Positions 15,694 to 24,027 of a DNA stretch of 44,784 bases are shown one piece after another; position 1 is the first letter of the stretch, and each line of letters begins with the position of its first letter. Under the pieces are notes generated by a model that saw nothing but the letters and a program-made list of their open reading frames with translations, made no database searches and was not told the DNA's origin. Both the position numbers and the translations under genes were made by a program. Source of the stretch: Verrucomicrobiota bacterium (lineage in GTDB: Bacteria > Verrucomicrobiota > Verrucomicrobiia > Limisphaerales > UBA9464); assembly GCA_947454705.1 (NCBI GenBank), contig CANGKZ010000040.1:1-44784 (forward strand). Direction: 5' to 3'.

Positions 15694-16833
15694 TCAAACG
15701 GGCACCGAAACCGTCACCACCCGGCCGATTGGCCCCGAAGACTGGATCGCCAGAGTTCCCCGGACGGGCTCAATGGCCAGACGCACCAGGCTAAAACTCA
15801 CATCCACTCCCGGGGCGAGCTCGCCGGAGGGATCCGGCGAGGCGGCAGCCCCATCGACCCCGGGCAGTGTCACCCGAAGAACCCAAGATGCACCGTCCAG
15901 ATAGGTGGCAATCTCAAGCGCGGAACCTGCAGGGCTGTAGCGGCATCCGTGTCCCACCAGTTCTTCCACCACCACTTGGAGCGCGACGGGACGCAGGGGA
16001 CTGGCCTGGCCGCGAAGGTCGAAGGAAAGGTCTGCCGAACGATGCCAGATGGAGGCCCGCCGAACCGCCGCCCGCTGGATCTGATCCTGCGTTATCTCGG
16101 CGGATGCGCCCTGAGTCGAACTGGAAAGACTCCAGGAGTTCATCTCCGCCTTAAGCTCGGCGTAACGGGTGACCTGATGCGAGGCCGACCGCAGGGAATT
16201 CACGGCCCCGCCAATCAGGCGACCGTATCGCTCCAGCTCGCCCGGACTGAATTGTCCCCCGGGACTCTTGAGGATCTCGGCCACGCCCTGAATGCCGGCG
16301 AGTTGGTTGTTCAGCTCGTGATCGAACACGGAAAACCAATCCGGCCATTCCTTGGTGATGGGACGAAACTCGGGCTGGGAAAGATGCTTTCGCAGACAGC
16401 GGAACAATTCCGCGGGGGTCTTGTCCTTGAACACCACCGAGGTGTGGGCGTTGCCTCCGGCGGTGAGCAGCGCATTGGCCGTGCTCAGCGGAAATGCGGT
16501 GAGAAACACCACCGGCACCATGGCCATGCCGGGCTTTCGACGCAGACGCTGGATCAACTCCCGGCCGTCCGCATCCGGCAGCCGAATGTCCACGAGCATC
16601 AGGGCCAGCGGCGGAGTCGCCTTTTCCCAAGCTTCATCTCCTGACCGGGCCACATCGGTGGTAAAACCCTCGCGCAACAGAAAATGCGCAAGCAACCGGG
16701 AAAAAATCGGATCATCATCCACCACCAACACCCGTGGCGCCGCTCCGCCCCCTGGGGGCAGCGACGCCTCTGGGCTCGAAGGTTTGGTTCCTTCGTTCCT
16801 GATCGACTGATCTGCGCCGGATTCGTTGGCCAT
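15694..16833 (-). CDS. Response regulator with degenerate histidine-kinase module
   Basis: About 379 aa from the ATG at 16833 (an ATG at 16866 also exists). A receiver domain occupies residues 34-150, with the acidic pair Asp39/Asp40, phospho-acceptor Asp82 in LVDIRLPDADG, Thr112 and a Lys near 136. A DHp-like helix follows with FDHELNNQLAGIQG, whose His172 is in H-box context. The C-terminal part resembles an HATPase fold (VVEELVGHGCRYSPAG) but lacks the N-box Asn and has no clear G-box. It therefore looks like a REC protein fused to an HK remnant, perhaps a phosphotransfer or scaffold protein. No DNA-binding output is present. It is separated from the acyltransferase operon by about 87 bp on the same strand. 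Confidence 0.82.
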   Translation of the reverse strand: MANESGADQSIRNEGTKPSSPEASLPPGGGAAPRVLVVDDDPIFSRLLAHFLLREGFTTDVARSGDEAWEKATPPLALMLVDIRLPDADGRELIQRLRRKPGMAMVPVVFLTAFPLSTANALLTAGGNAHTSVVFKDKTPAELFRCLRKHLSQPEFRPITKEWPDWFSVFDHELNNQLAGIQGVAEILKSPGGQFSPGELERYGRLIGGAVNSLRSASHQVTRYAELKAEMNSWSLSSSTQGASAEITQDQIQRAAVRRASIWHRSADLSFDLRGQASPLRPVALQVVVEELVGHGCRYSPAGSALEIATYLDGASWVLRVTLPGVDGAAASPDPSGELAPGVDVSFSLVRLAIEPVRGTLAIQSSGPIGRVVTVSVPV

Positions 16834-16988
16834 CACTCGAATGGTTCGGGATTTGACGGCAACCACTAAACCCTATTCGGCTTAGGGGGTCCGACTAACC
16901 ACATGCGAACGAGTTGAGAAGCATAGCCCCCGGAGGCCGAGAGTCGATCTCGAACCGGGTCGAAAACCGGCCCGATCTTGCCCAGTCC

Positions 16989-17002
16989 GAAACCGCGGTT
17001 TC
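16989..17002. other. Palindrome just after pckG stop
   Basis: The perfect 14-nt palindrome gaaaccgcggtttc lies two bases beyond the pckG stop codon. It has no T-run, so a weak terminator, a 3'-end stabiliser or chance are all possible. Confidence 0.3.
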
Positions 17003-17004
17003 AC

Positions 17005-18786
17005 CTAGAGGCGCGCCACCAGCAGCTCCCGTTGGAAGATCATTTCCTTCGGCAGATAGCTGTAGAGCTTCATGAACAACTCGTCCTGGGAGAGCAGTTC
17101 GCGACGCCATTCCTCCAGGTTGATGGATTGCACCTGCTCGAACTCCGCAGGACCGAAGCCTGCCAGATCGCCCAGGTCCACATCTTCAACCCGCGGCAGC
17201 CATCCGAGCGGCGATTCGTTGGCCCCGGCGCGTCCGTGCACCCGGTCCACCATCCACTTCAACACCCGCATGTTGTCGCCAAACCCGGGCCACAGGAACC
17301 GCCCGCCGGCATCCTTGCGGAACCAATTCACCTGAAACACGCGTGGCGGGAAACGCAGACGCTTCCGAAGGTTCAACCAATGACGGAAATAATGCCCCAT
17401 GTTGTATCCGCAGAACGGCAGCATAGCCATCGGGTCGCGACGCACTTGCCCGACCGCACCGGCCGCCGCCGCCGTGGTCTCGCTGCCCATGGTGGCTCCG
17501 AGATACACGCCGTGAACCCAGTTGAACGCCTCGTACACCAGCGGAAGCGTAGTCGCGCGACGTCCTCCAAAAATGATCGCCGAAATCGGAACACCGGCCG
17601 ACGACTCCGCTTCGGGGGCGAGCGACGGATTGTTCTTCATCGGCGCTGTGAACCGGGAGTTGGGATGCGCCGCTTTTTCCTTCGATGCCGGAGTCCACGG
17701 GCGCCCCTGCCAGTCGAGACACTCCGCAGGAGGCGGATCGTCATGCCCCTCCCACCACACCGTTCCATCGGGCTTCAAGGCCACGTTGGTGAAAATGGTA
17801 TCGCGCGACAACGAGGCCATTGCATTGGGATTGGTCTTCCCGTTCGTACCCGGTGCCACGCCGAAATACCCGGCCTCGGGATTGATCGCCCAAAGCCGTC
17901 CGTCGGCCCCCGGCGACATCCACGCGATGTCGTCCCCAATCGTCCAAATCTTCCACCCCTGGAACCGCGCGGGCGGAATCAGCATGGCGAAATTGGTTTT
18001 CCCGCACGCGCTGGGGAACGCAGCCGCGACGTAGGTCTTCTCTCCGTTGGGCGCTTCCACGCCAAGGATGAGCATGTGCTCTGCGAGCCAGCCCTTCTTG
18101 CGTCCCAGCCACGACCCGATGCGCAACGCCAGACACTTCTTCCCGAGCAGCACATTGCCGCCGTAGCCCGAGCCCACTGAGATGATCTCGTCGTCCTGCG
18201 GAAAATGGCAGATGAACCGCCGCGCCGGATCCAGATCCAGCATGCAGTGCAGGCCTCGGTTGAAATCCGATCGAGCTCCCAGCTCTTTCCGCGCCACCTC
18301 CCCCATGCGCGTCATGATCTGCATGTTCAACACCACATACACCGAGTCGGTGAGCTCGTATCCCACCTTGGCCAGCGGAGATCCGGCAGGTCCCATCAAG
18401 TACGGGATCACATACATCGTCCGACCCTTCATCGAACCCCGCGCCAGCTCGCGCAGCTTGGCACGCATCACGTCGGGATCCGCCCAGTTGTTCGTCGGCC
18501 CCGCCTCCTCTTCGGTTTCGGTGCAGATGTACGTGCACTGCTCCACGCGGGCCACGTCGTTGGGATTGGACCGGTGATAGTAGCACCCCGGGAGCTTTTC
18601 CTGATTCAGCGGGATCAGCACCCCTTCCCGAACCGCCACCTCTCGCAAATGCGCGCGCTCGGCCTCTGAGCCGTCGCACCAATAGATCCGGTCCGGCTGC
18701 GTGAGCGCGGCGGATTCCTGAACCCATCGGGCGACGTGTTCGTTGACCTGCTGCGGTTGAATTCCAAACGAATTAGGCGTGGTCAT
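17005..18786 (-). CDS. pckG: Phosphoenolpyruvate carboxykinase (GTP)
   Basis: GTP-dependent PEPCK, 593 aa, converting oxaloacetate to PEP for gluconeogenesis. The P-loop [13 protein letters not shown] begins at residue 257. The conserved [14 protein letters not shown] block (about 205-218) and the [18 protein letters not shown] region of the substrate site are intact. The motif set and length separate it from the ATP-dependent PckA family. The ATG at 18786 is preferred because the conserved N-terminus begins there; the frame is open upstream into the divergent promoter region. It is divergently arranged with the PQQ-propeller gene. Confidence 0.96.
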   Translation of the reverse strand: MTTPNSFGIQPQQVNEHVARWVQESAALTQPDRIYWCDGSEAERAHLREVAVREGVLIPLNQEKLPGCYYHRSNPNDVARVEQCTYICTETEEEAGPTNNWADPDVMRAKLRELARGSMKGRTMYVIPYLMGPAGSPLAKVGYELTDSVYVVLNMQIMTRMGEVARKELGARSDFNRGLHCMLDLDPARRFICHFPQDDEIISVGSGYGGNVLLGKKCLALRIGSWLGRKKGWLAEHMLILGVEAPNGEKTYVAAAFPSACGKTNFAMLIPPARFQGWKIWTIGDDIAWMSPGADGRLWAINPEAGYFGVAPGTNGKTNPNAMASLSRDTIFTNVALKPDGTVWWEGHDDPPPAECLDWQGRPWTPASKEKAAHPNSRFTAPMKNNPSLAPEAESSAGVPISAIIFGGRRATTLPLVYEAFNWVHGVYLGATMGSETTAAAAGAVGQVRRDPMAMLPFCGYNMGHYFRHWLNLRKRLRFPPRVFQVNWFRKDAGGRFLWPGFGDNMRVLKWMVDRVHGRAGANESPLGWLPRVEDVDLGDLAGFGPAEFEQVQSINLEEWRRELLSQDELFMKLYSYLPKEMIFQRELLVARL

Positions 18787-18915
18787 GAGTGTGTCAGACG
18801 ACGCCCCCACGCTAGGCCTTTGGCGGCAAACGTCTGTACGAATTTTGCAGGAACCCGACACGGGGTTGGTTTTGAGGCTGAATCCCCCCGCAAACTATGG
18901 CGTCCTTTCCCGGAC

Positions 18916-20442
18916 ATGTCCCCGCGCCCCCATTCCCCCCGCCCCTTGTGGTGGCTCGCCGCCACCCTTGGGACGATTCTTCCCGCCGTCGCTGCGGACC
19001 AACCCCAGTGGGGACGCGCCTGGGATCGCAATCTCGTTTCCGCGGAACGAGGCCTGCCCGATCACTTCGACCCCACCAACGGCACGAACGTGAAATGGAC
19101 CGCCGAGCTGGGAACCGAGACCTACTCCTCCCCCATCGTCGCCAACGGCCGGGTATACATCAGCACCAACAACGAACATCCCCGCGACCCCAACCGCACC
19201 GGCGATCGCGGCGTACTCCTCTGCCTGGACGAAAAGGACGGTCATCTGATCTGGCAACACGCCGTTCCCAAACGCGAGCTGGACCCCTACTACGACTGGC
19301 CCAAGACCGGCATGTCGTCGCCCGTGACGGTGGAAGGCCACCGGGTGTACCAAGTCAACAACCGCGGCGAAGTCGTCTGCCTCGACGACCGCGGGATGGC
19401 CAACGGCAATGACGGCCCGTTCCTCGACGAAGGCCGCTACCTCCAGCCGCGAACCAAGGACGGCACCCAGACGAATTCCACAGTGGGCCCCCTCGATGCC
19501 GACATCCTGTGGACCTTCAACCTCACCGCAGAGGTTGGAATCTGGTCCCATGACGGCGCGCACGCCTCGATTTTGATCGATGGCGATTTCCTTTATCTCA
19601 ATACCGGCACCGGCGTGGACAACACGCACCGCGTGATCCGTACTCCCGATGCCCCGAGCCTCGTGGTGCTCGACAAACGCACCGGAAAACTCCTCGCACG
19701 CGAGCGCGAGGGCATTGCCCCGAATATCTTTCACTGCACCTGGAGCTCCCCTGCCCTCGGCAAGGTCGGAGGGCATCGAACCCTTGTCTTTGCTGGGGGA
19801 AACGGCGTGGTTTACGGATTTGAACCCCTCTCCAAACGTCCGCCCGAGGGAACCGTTCTCACCCTGCAAAAGCGCTGGCAGCTGGAATTCGATTCCGATC
19901 ATCCGCCCGGCGACATCCACGGATTTCTCAGCAACCGGCGCGAAGGCCCGAGCAACATCTACGGCATGCCGGTTCTCGACGACGGACGCATCTACGTCGC
20001 CGGCGGCGGGGATTGGTTCTGGGGCAAAAACCAATCTTGGTTGAAGTGCCTGTCGTTCCCCGGGGGAAAATCCGAAGTCGCTCCGACGATCCAATGGAGC
20101 CGCGCCATCGGACGTCACACCATGTCCACCCCGGCAATCAGCCAGGGACGCATCTACGTCACCGATTCCCAATACGCCCTGCACTGCATCCGGCAATCCG
20201 ACGGGGAGGTGCTCTGGACCCACGATCTCGGCGGTGAAATGTGGGCCTCAGCCCTGGTAGCCGATGGCAAAGTGTACGTCGGCACCCGGCGCGGAACCCT
20301 CTGGGTGCTGCGCGACGCCCCGAGCCGGGAGGTTATCAGCCGCGTGGACCTCCCCGCGCCGATTAACTCCACCGTCACCGCCGCAAATCGCACGCTCTAC
20401 GTCACCACCATGTCCAGAATCTACGCAGTGTCCCGGAATTGA
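18916..20442 (+). CDS. Secreted PQQ-binding-like beta-propeller protein
   Basis: 508 aa. A signal peptide (LWWLAATLGTILPAVAA) is followed by a beta-propeller built from PQQ-like repeats. Repeated signatures such as GRVYISTNNEH, HRVYQVNNRGEVVCLD, GRIYVTDSQYALHCIR and GKVYVGTRRGTLWVL mark the blades. The family includes outer-membrane assembly BamB-like proteins and pyrrolo-quinoline-quinone dehydrogenase-like proteins. There is no dehydrogenase active-site Cys pair visible, so a structural or sensing role is as likely as catalysis. The ATG at 18916 begins the signal sequence. It is divergent from pckG and followed by the LABN protein gene after 85 bp. Confidence 0.85.
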   Translation: MSPRPHSPRPLWWLAATLGTILPAVAADQPQWGRAWDRNLVSAERGLPDHFDPTNGTNVKWTAELGTETYSSPIVANGRVYISTNNEHPRDPNRTGDRGVLLCLDEKDGHLIWQHAVPKRELDPYYDWPKTGMSSPVTVEGHRVYQVNNRGEVVCLDDRGMANGNDGPFLDEGRYLQPRTKDGTQTNSTVGPLDADILWTFNLTAEVGIWSHDGAHASILIDGDFLYLNTGTGVDNTHRVIRTPDAPSLVVLDKRTGKLLAREREGIAPNIFHCTWSSPALGKVGGHRTLVFAGGNGVVYGFEPLSKRPPEGTVLTLQKRWQLEFDSDHPPGDIHGFLSNRREGPSNIYGMPVLDDGRIYVAGGGDWFWGKNQSWLKCLSFPGGKSEVAPTIQWSRAIGRHTMSTPAISQGRIYVTDSQYALHCIRQSDGEVLWTHDLGGEMWASALVADGKVYVGTRRGTLWVLRDAPSREVISRVDLPAPINSTVTAANRTLYVTTMSRIYAVSRN

Positions 20443-20527
20443 GGCAGGGAACGGATCGCTTCCGCCCGATTCCCTTCCGGTCCATCCTTGCTCCAAAGGC
20501 AAGAACTGGTGAGTCTCTCCGCGAAAC

Positions 20528-20932
20528 GTGGAAGACCTGAACAACTTTTTTTTCCCCAGCGGCCGACTCTTCGGCATCGCTTGGAGCACCTGGAAGGTCA
20601 TTGGCTGGATCGGCAACCTGGCGTTCTTCGCCCGCTTCATCGTCCAGTGGCGCGCCTCGGAGAATCGCAAACAGGTGGTGGTTCCCATCGCGTTCTGGTG
20701 GCTGAGCATCCTCGGATCCTTTTGCATCCTGAGCTACGCCATCTTCAAGACCCACGACTCGGTCTTCATCTTCGCCAACCTCTTCAACTGGATTCCGTAC
20801 ATCCGGAATCTCGTAATCCACAAGCGGCATCTGGCAGCCCATGTGGAATGCCGTGTTTGCCAGTGCGTGAATCCTCCCGGGGCCCGCTTTTGTGCGGAAT
20901 GCGGGAAAGGGCTTCCCCTTCCGCGCACCTAG
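20528..20932 (+). CDS. LABN-domain membrane protein with C-terminal zinc ribbon
   Basis: 134 aa. Three hydrophobic helices (about residues 18-38, 50-70 and 75-95) form a 'lipid A biosynthesis N-terminal' (LABN) domain, recognisable from FIVQWRASENRKQVVVP and NLFNWIPYIRNL. This domain usually stands alone or precedes LpxB or glycosyltransferases. Here it is followed by a short zinc ribbon, CRVCQC...FCAECGKG (two CxxC pairs). The fused ribbon is unusual for LABN proteins I know. The role is unknown; LABN resembles small PQ-loop-like membrane domains. Confidence 0.8.
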   Translation: MEDLNNFFFPSGRLFGIAWSTWKVIGWIGNLAFFARFIVQWRASENRKQVVVPIAFWWLSILGSFCILSYAIFKTHDSVFIFANLFNWIPYIRNLVIHKRHLAAHVECRVCQCVNPPGARFCAECGKGLPLPRT

Positions 20933-21006
20933 CAGCGGTAGAAAACCATCGCGACAAATTCCGGCAGGCTGCAGCTCTCAGGGCGAGCCTTCGGCACCCG
21001 GCCGGA

Positions 21007-21360
21007 CTAGCGCGCCGGGGCGGAAGAAGCAGGCGCCGCGGTGGCGCTGATGGGCTTCAATCCGAAACGCGCCAAAATGTTGGTCGCGTAATCCGGATGC
21101 GTGGCGGCGAACTTCTGAAACTCGGCGGCCACCGCCACCAGCTGCTCATTGCGTTGCATCGACTCCTCTGCGACGGGCTTTTGCGCCGCCGATTGCTTGT
21201 TGAGCAGGATGTCCTGACGAAGCAGGTACACGCCGATGCTGGCGGTCAAAATCAGCAACCCCGCCAACGAGAGCCACAAAACGTTGGCCAGTTCGCTTTG
21301 CTCACTGCGAAGCGCGCTGAGGTCTTTCTGCAGGTTGAGATCTTCCACGGGGTTCTCCAT
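21007..21360 (-). CDS. Small one-helix membrane protein, unknown
   Basis: 117 aa. A charged N-terminus (about 25 residues, possibly coiled coil) is followed by one transmembrane helix (LWLSLAGLLILTASIGVYLL) and an Ala/Gln-rich extracytoplasmic part ending ILARFGLKP plus an Ala/Pro tail. It is the last gene of the dap/folK cluster, 11 bp after the previous stop. It shares its layout and the short motif (I/V)LxRxGxKxxxxx with the upstream 91-aa protein, suggesting divergent paralogues. I recognise no family. Confidence 0.75.
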   Translation of the reverse strand: MENPVEDLNLQKDLSALRSEQSELANVLWLSLAGLLILTASIGVYLLRQDILLNKQSAAQKPVAEESMQRNEQLVAVAAEFQKFAATHPDYATNILARFGLKPISATAAPASSAPAR

Positions 21361-21371
21361 GCGTACCTTCG

Positions 21372-21647
21372 TTACTTGCCGGCTTTGCCGCCGGGGTTGG
21401 TGACGGGCTTCTTGACTCCAAGGCGCAGGAGCACGGGGTCAATGGCCGGATTCGACTTCGAATATTCGACGCTCACCGCAATCAGGACGTCCATCGCTCC
21501 CTTGTTGCTTTGAAACATGGAAATGGCCTGCGACTGCGCCGCAACCTTCCGGGTGAGCCAGACGTTGGTCGCCGCGAGAACGGCAACACCAACCGCCACC
21601 ACCACTTGAATGCTGGCCAGCAGAGCGAGGCCTGAGAATTTTTTCAT
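21372..21647 (-). CDS. Small one-helix membrane protein, paralogue-like
   Basis: 91 aa from the ATG at 21647; the frame is open a further 27 codons upstream but into folK. An N-terminal helix (LALLASIQVVVAVGVAVLAA) precedes a short soluble domain ending VLLRLGVKKP. Gene order and the shared C-terminal motif link it to the next small gene. It starts 19 bp after folK. Function unknown; a membrane-anchored pair is a reasonable guess only. Confidence 0.75.
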   Translation of the reverse strand: MKKFSGLALLASIQVVVAVGVAVLAATNVWLTRKVAAQSQAISMFQSNKGAMDVLIAVSVEYSKSNPAIDPVLLRLGVKKPVTNPGGKAGK

Positions 21648-21666
21648 GAATGCAACTGCTTCAACC

Positions 21667-22257
21667 CTATTGCGGAAGCGCGACAAGCCAAGGAATTTCC
21701 GGCTTTGACAACGAATCGAGCGGTTCAAACAAAGGATCTGCAGGCAGACTACCCACCACCTCTTTGACCGTTTTTCCAGTCCCCGGCACCTCCCAGTCTG
21801 GAAGCAAATCCGCGAGCGGCTCCATCACGAACCTGCGCAAATGCGCCCGGGGATGCGGCAGGATCAGCTGCGCTAAATCCCGGCGCTCCGTCCCCCACGC
21901 GATGAGATCCAAATCGAGCGGCCGAGGCTCGTTCAGCACACGCTTCGGAACCCGTCCCGCTTCGCGCTCCAACGCCTGGGTGGATTTCAACAAAGTCTCA
22001 GGGGTCAGCCCGGACCGAGGCCGAAACGCCACCACCGCATTCACGAACAAGGGCGAACCCGGCGGACAATCCACCGGCGTGGATTTGAAAATCCGGGAAC
22101 GCCGCACCGGCCCCTGGGCAAACGCCTCCAGCGCCCGGGCCGCCTGATCAAAGACGCGAACCGAGTCCCCCAGATTGGATCCGAGGGCCACCACCACCCA
22201 GGGCTCCTGCCCCGGCGCTTCGACGCGACCGATGGGATTACTTGAGTCCAAGGACAT
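21667..22257 (-). CDS. folK: HPPK (folate pathway pyrophosphokinase)
   Basis: 6-hydroxymethyl-7,8-dihydropterin pyrophosphokinase, 196 aa. It has VVALGSNLGD at about residues 22-31, the substrate-binding FVNAVVAF, and the HPPK signature with RPLDLDLIAWG near residue 120. It activates dihydropterin for folate synthesis. The ATG at 22257 overlaps the last codons of dapB by 20 bp, so the two are probably translated in tandem. The C-terminal end is slightly longer than in minimal HPPKs (about 160 aa). Confidence 0.93.
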   Translation of the reverse strand: MSLDSSNPIGRVEAPGQEPWVVVALGSNLGDSVRVFDQAARALEAFAQGPVRRSRIFKSTPVDCPPGSPLFVNAVVAFRPRSGLTPETLLKSTQALEREAGRVPKRVLNEPRPLDLDLIAWGTERRDLAQLILPHPRAHLRRFVMEPLADLLPDWEVPGTGKTVKEVVGSLPADPLFEPLDSLSKPEIPWLVALPQ

Positions 22258-22972
22258 CCTGCATGTCGTACACGCCCGGAGGACGCCCAATCACCCACTG
22301 CGACGCACGAAGCGCCCCCTGGGAGAACGTGTCCCGGCTGCTGGCCTTGTGCGTGAGCTCCACCCGTTCGCCGGTCGCGGCGAAGATCACCGTGTGATCC
22401 CCCACCACGTCGCCGCCGCGAACCGCGTGAATTCCAATTTCCGAGGAGGTCCGCTCGCCCACGATGCCTTCACGGCCATGCCGCAACGCCTCCTTCAACT
22501 GCACCTGACGCACCTCGCCGAGGATCTCCAGCAACGTCGTCGCCGTTCCGCTCGGGGCATCCTTCTTGAGGCGGTGATGCATCTCGACCACTTCCAGATC
22601 GAACGAAGGCCCAAGAATCTCAGCCGCCTTGCGGGTCAGCCAGAAGAGCGTGTTCACGCCCGTCGAGTAGTTTGAGGCCCACACCATGGGCACCTTCTTG
22701 GAATGAGCGCGGATCACTTCCTTCTCCGCGTCGGAGTGCCCTGTGGTTCCGATCACCAGCGCCTTGCCCTGCTCGGCGCAGGCAGCAGCCACGCCGGGGG
22801 TGACGGAATGGAAGCTGAAGTCGATCACCACATCCGCCTGCGGAAGTACGGCGCGGAGATCGTCACCGGAATCAATCGCGGCAACAACCGTCAGCCCGGG
22901 AATGCGTTGTGCGCAGGTCAGCAGGGATTGTCCCATGCGACCCTTCGAACCATTGATGATTACGTTGGTCAT
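22238..22972 (-). CDS. dapB: 4-hydroxy-tetrahydrodipicolinate reductase
   Basis: DapB, 244 aa, lysine/diaminopimelate pathway. The NAD(P) motif NGSKGRMG is at the N-terminus, GTTGHSDAE in the linker, and the catalytic signature EMHHRLKKDAPSGTA is present. The start ATG at 22972 is chosen over an ATG at 23011, which adds 13 non-conserved residues. It is downstream of dapA by 95 bp, with a stable hairpin in that gap, and overlaps folK. Confidence 0.95.
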   Translation of the reverse strand: MTNVIINGSKGRMGQSLLTCAQRIPGLTVVAAIDSGDDLRAVLPQADVVIDFSFHSVTPGVAAACAEQGKALVIGTTGHSDAEKEVIRAHSKKVPMVWASNYSTGVNTLFWLTRKAAEILGPSFDLEVVEMHHRLKKDAPSGTATTLLEILGEVRQVQLKEALRHGREGIVGERTSSEIGIHAVRGGDVVGDHTVIFAATGERVELTHKASSRDTFSQGALRASQWVIGRPPGVYDMQDVLGLK

Positions 22973-23002
22973 CGGGCCGACAACCTGCCACCGGAACGAA
23001 CA

Positions 23003-23032
23003 AGGCGCCACGTCGAAAAACGACGGGCGCCT
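23003..23032 (-). other. Intercistronic hairpin between dapA and dapB
   Basis: Arms aggcgcc-a-cgtcg and cgacg-ggcgcct pair over 12 bp with one bulged base and a five-base A/T loop. There is no T-run on the exit side, so it is more likely an mRNA-processing or stability element than a terminator. Confidence 0.45.
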
Positions 23033-23067
23033 GATCGCTTCAAACGGGGCTGAATCCCGGGGCTGAT

Positions 23068-23946
23068 TTACTTCAAAACGCCGAGGTCACGGAGGGTCTT
23101 TTCCATGAGCGCCTTGGTGGCCGGCGTGCAGGAAACCAACGGGAGACGCACCTCTTCGGTCATCATGCCCATCAGCGAAAGCGCGGCCTTGCACGGAGTC
23201 GGGTTGGTCTCGACGAAGAGATTCTTGAACATCGGATACAACCGCTGATGCGCCTTCAGCGCGCCCTTCACATCGCCGGCTGCGTACTTGCGAACCATGC
23301 CGCTCACAAGGGCGGGCACCACGTTCGAAGCCACGCTGATCACGCCGCGTGCGCCGACCGACATGAACGGAAGCGTCAACGCGTCATCGCCGCTCAGCAC
23401 CACGAACTTCGGTCCGCAGGCCTGCATCAAACGGCTCACGCGGTCGGCATCGCCGCCCGCTTCCTTCATGCCGATGATGTTTGAACACTCCCGTGCGAGA
23501 CGCGCCGTGGTGTCCACACCGATCTCGATGCCGCAGCGGCCCGGGATGCTGTAGAGAATGATTGGCAGCTTGGTGGCCGTGGCAATGGCCTTGAAATGCT
23601 GGAACACGCCCTCCTGGGTGGGCTTGTTGTAATACGGGGCCACCTGGAGCGTGCCATCCGCGCCGAGCTTCTCAGCGGCGCAGGTGAGATCGATCGCCTC
23701 GGCCGTCGAGTTCGCCCCCGTGCCGGCGATCACCTTCACGCGACCCGCGGCAAACTTCACGGCGAGCTCGATCACCTTGAGATGCTCCTCGTGATCGAGC
23801 GTGGGCGATTCGCCCGTCGTGCCCACCGGCACGATGCCTTCCACGCCGCCCTTGATCTGCGACTTGATCAGCTTGGCGAGGGCGGCCTCGTCAATGCGGC
23901 CATTTTGAAACGGGGTGACAATCGCGGTGTAGGTGCCGGTAAACAT
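23068..23946 (-). CDS. dapA: 4-hydroxy-tetrahydrodipicolinate synthase
   Basis: DapA, 292 aa. It condenses pyruvate and aspartate semialdehyde. It shows the phosphate/carboxylate motif VGTTGESPTL at about 42-51, the proton-relay Tyr in LYSIPGRCG and the Schiff-base Lys in IIGMKEAGGD (about residue 161). The N-terminal TYTAIVTPF is canonical. It starts with ATG at 23946, 81 bp after the UxaC-like gene, and is the head of the dap pair; all genes from 25287 to 21007 run the same way. Confidence 0.96.
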   Translation of the reverse strand: MFTGTYTAIVTPFQNGRIDEAALAKLIKSQIKGGVEGIVPVGTTGESPTLDHEEHLKVIELAVKFAAGRVKVIAGTGANSTAEAIDLTCAAEKLGADGTLQVAPYYNKPTQEGVFQHFKAIATATKLPIILYSIPGRCGIEIGVDTTARLARECSNIIGMKEAGGDADRVSRLMQACGPKFVVLSGDDALTLPFMSVGARGVISVASNVVPALVSGMVRKYAAGDVKGALKAHQRLYPMFKNLFVETNPTPCKAALSLMGMMTEEVRLPLVSCTPATKALMEKTLRDLGVLK

Positions 23947-24027
23947 ACAGATTCCAGATAAACGGGGGTGACGATCCGACAATCCCGCCCGCTTTGGGAA
24001 GGGATTTCCGCACGTCACTCCACGAAC

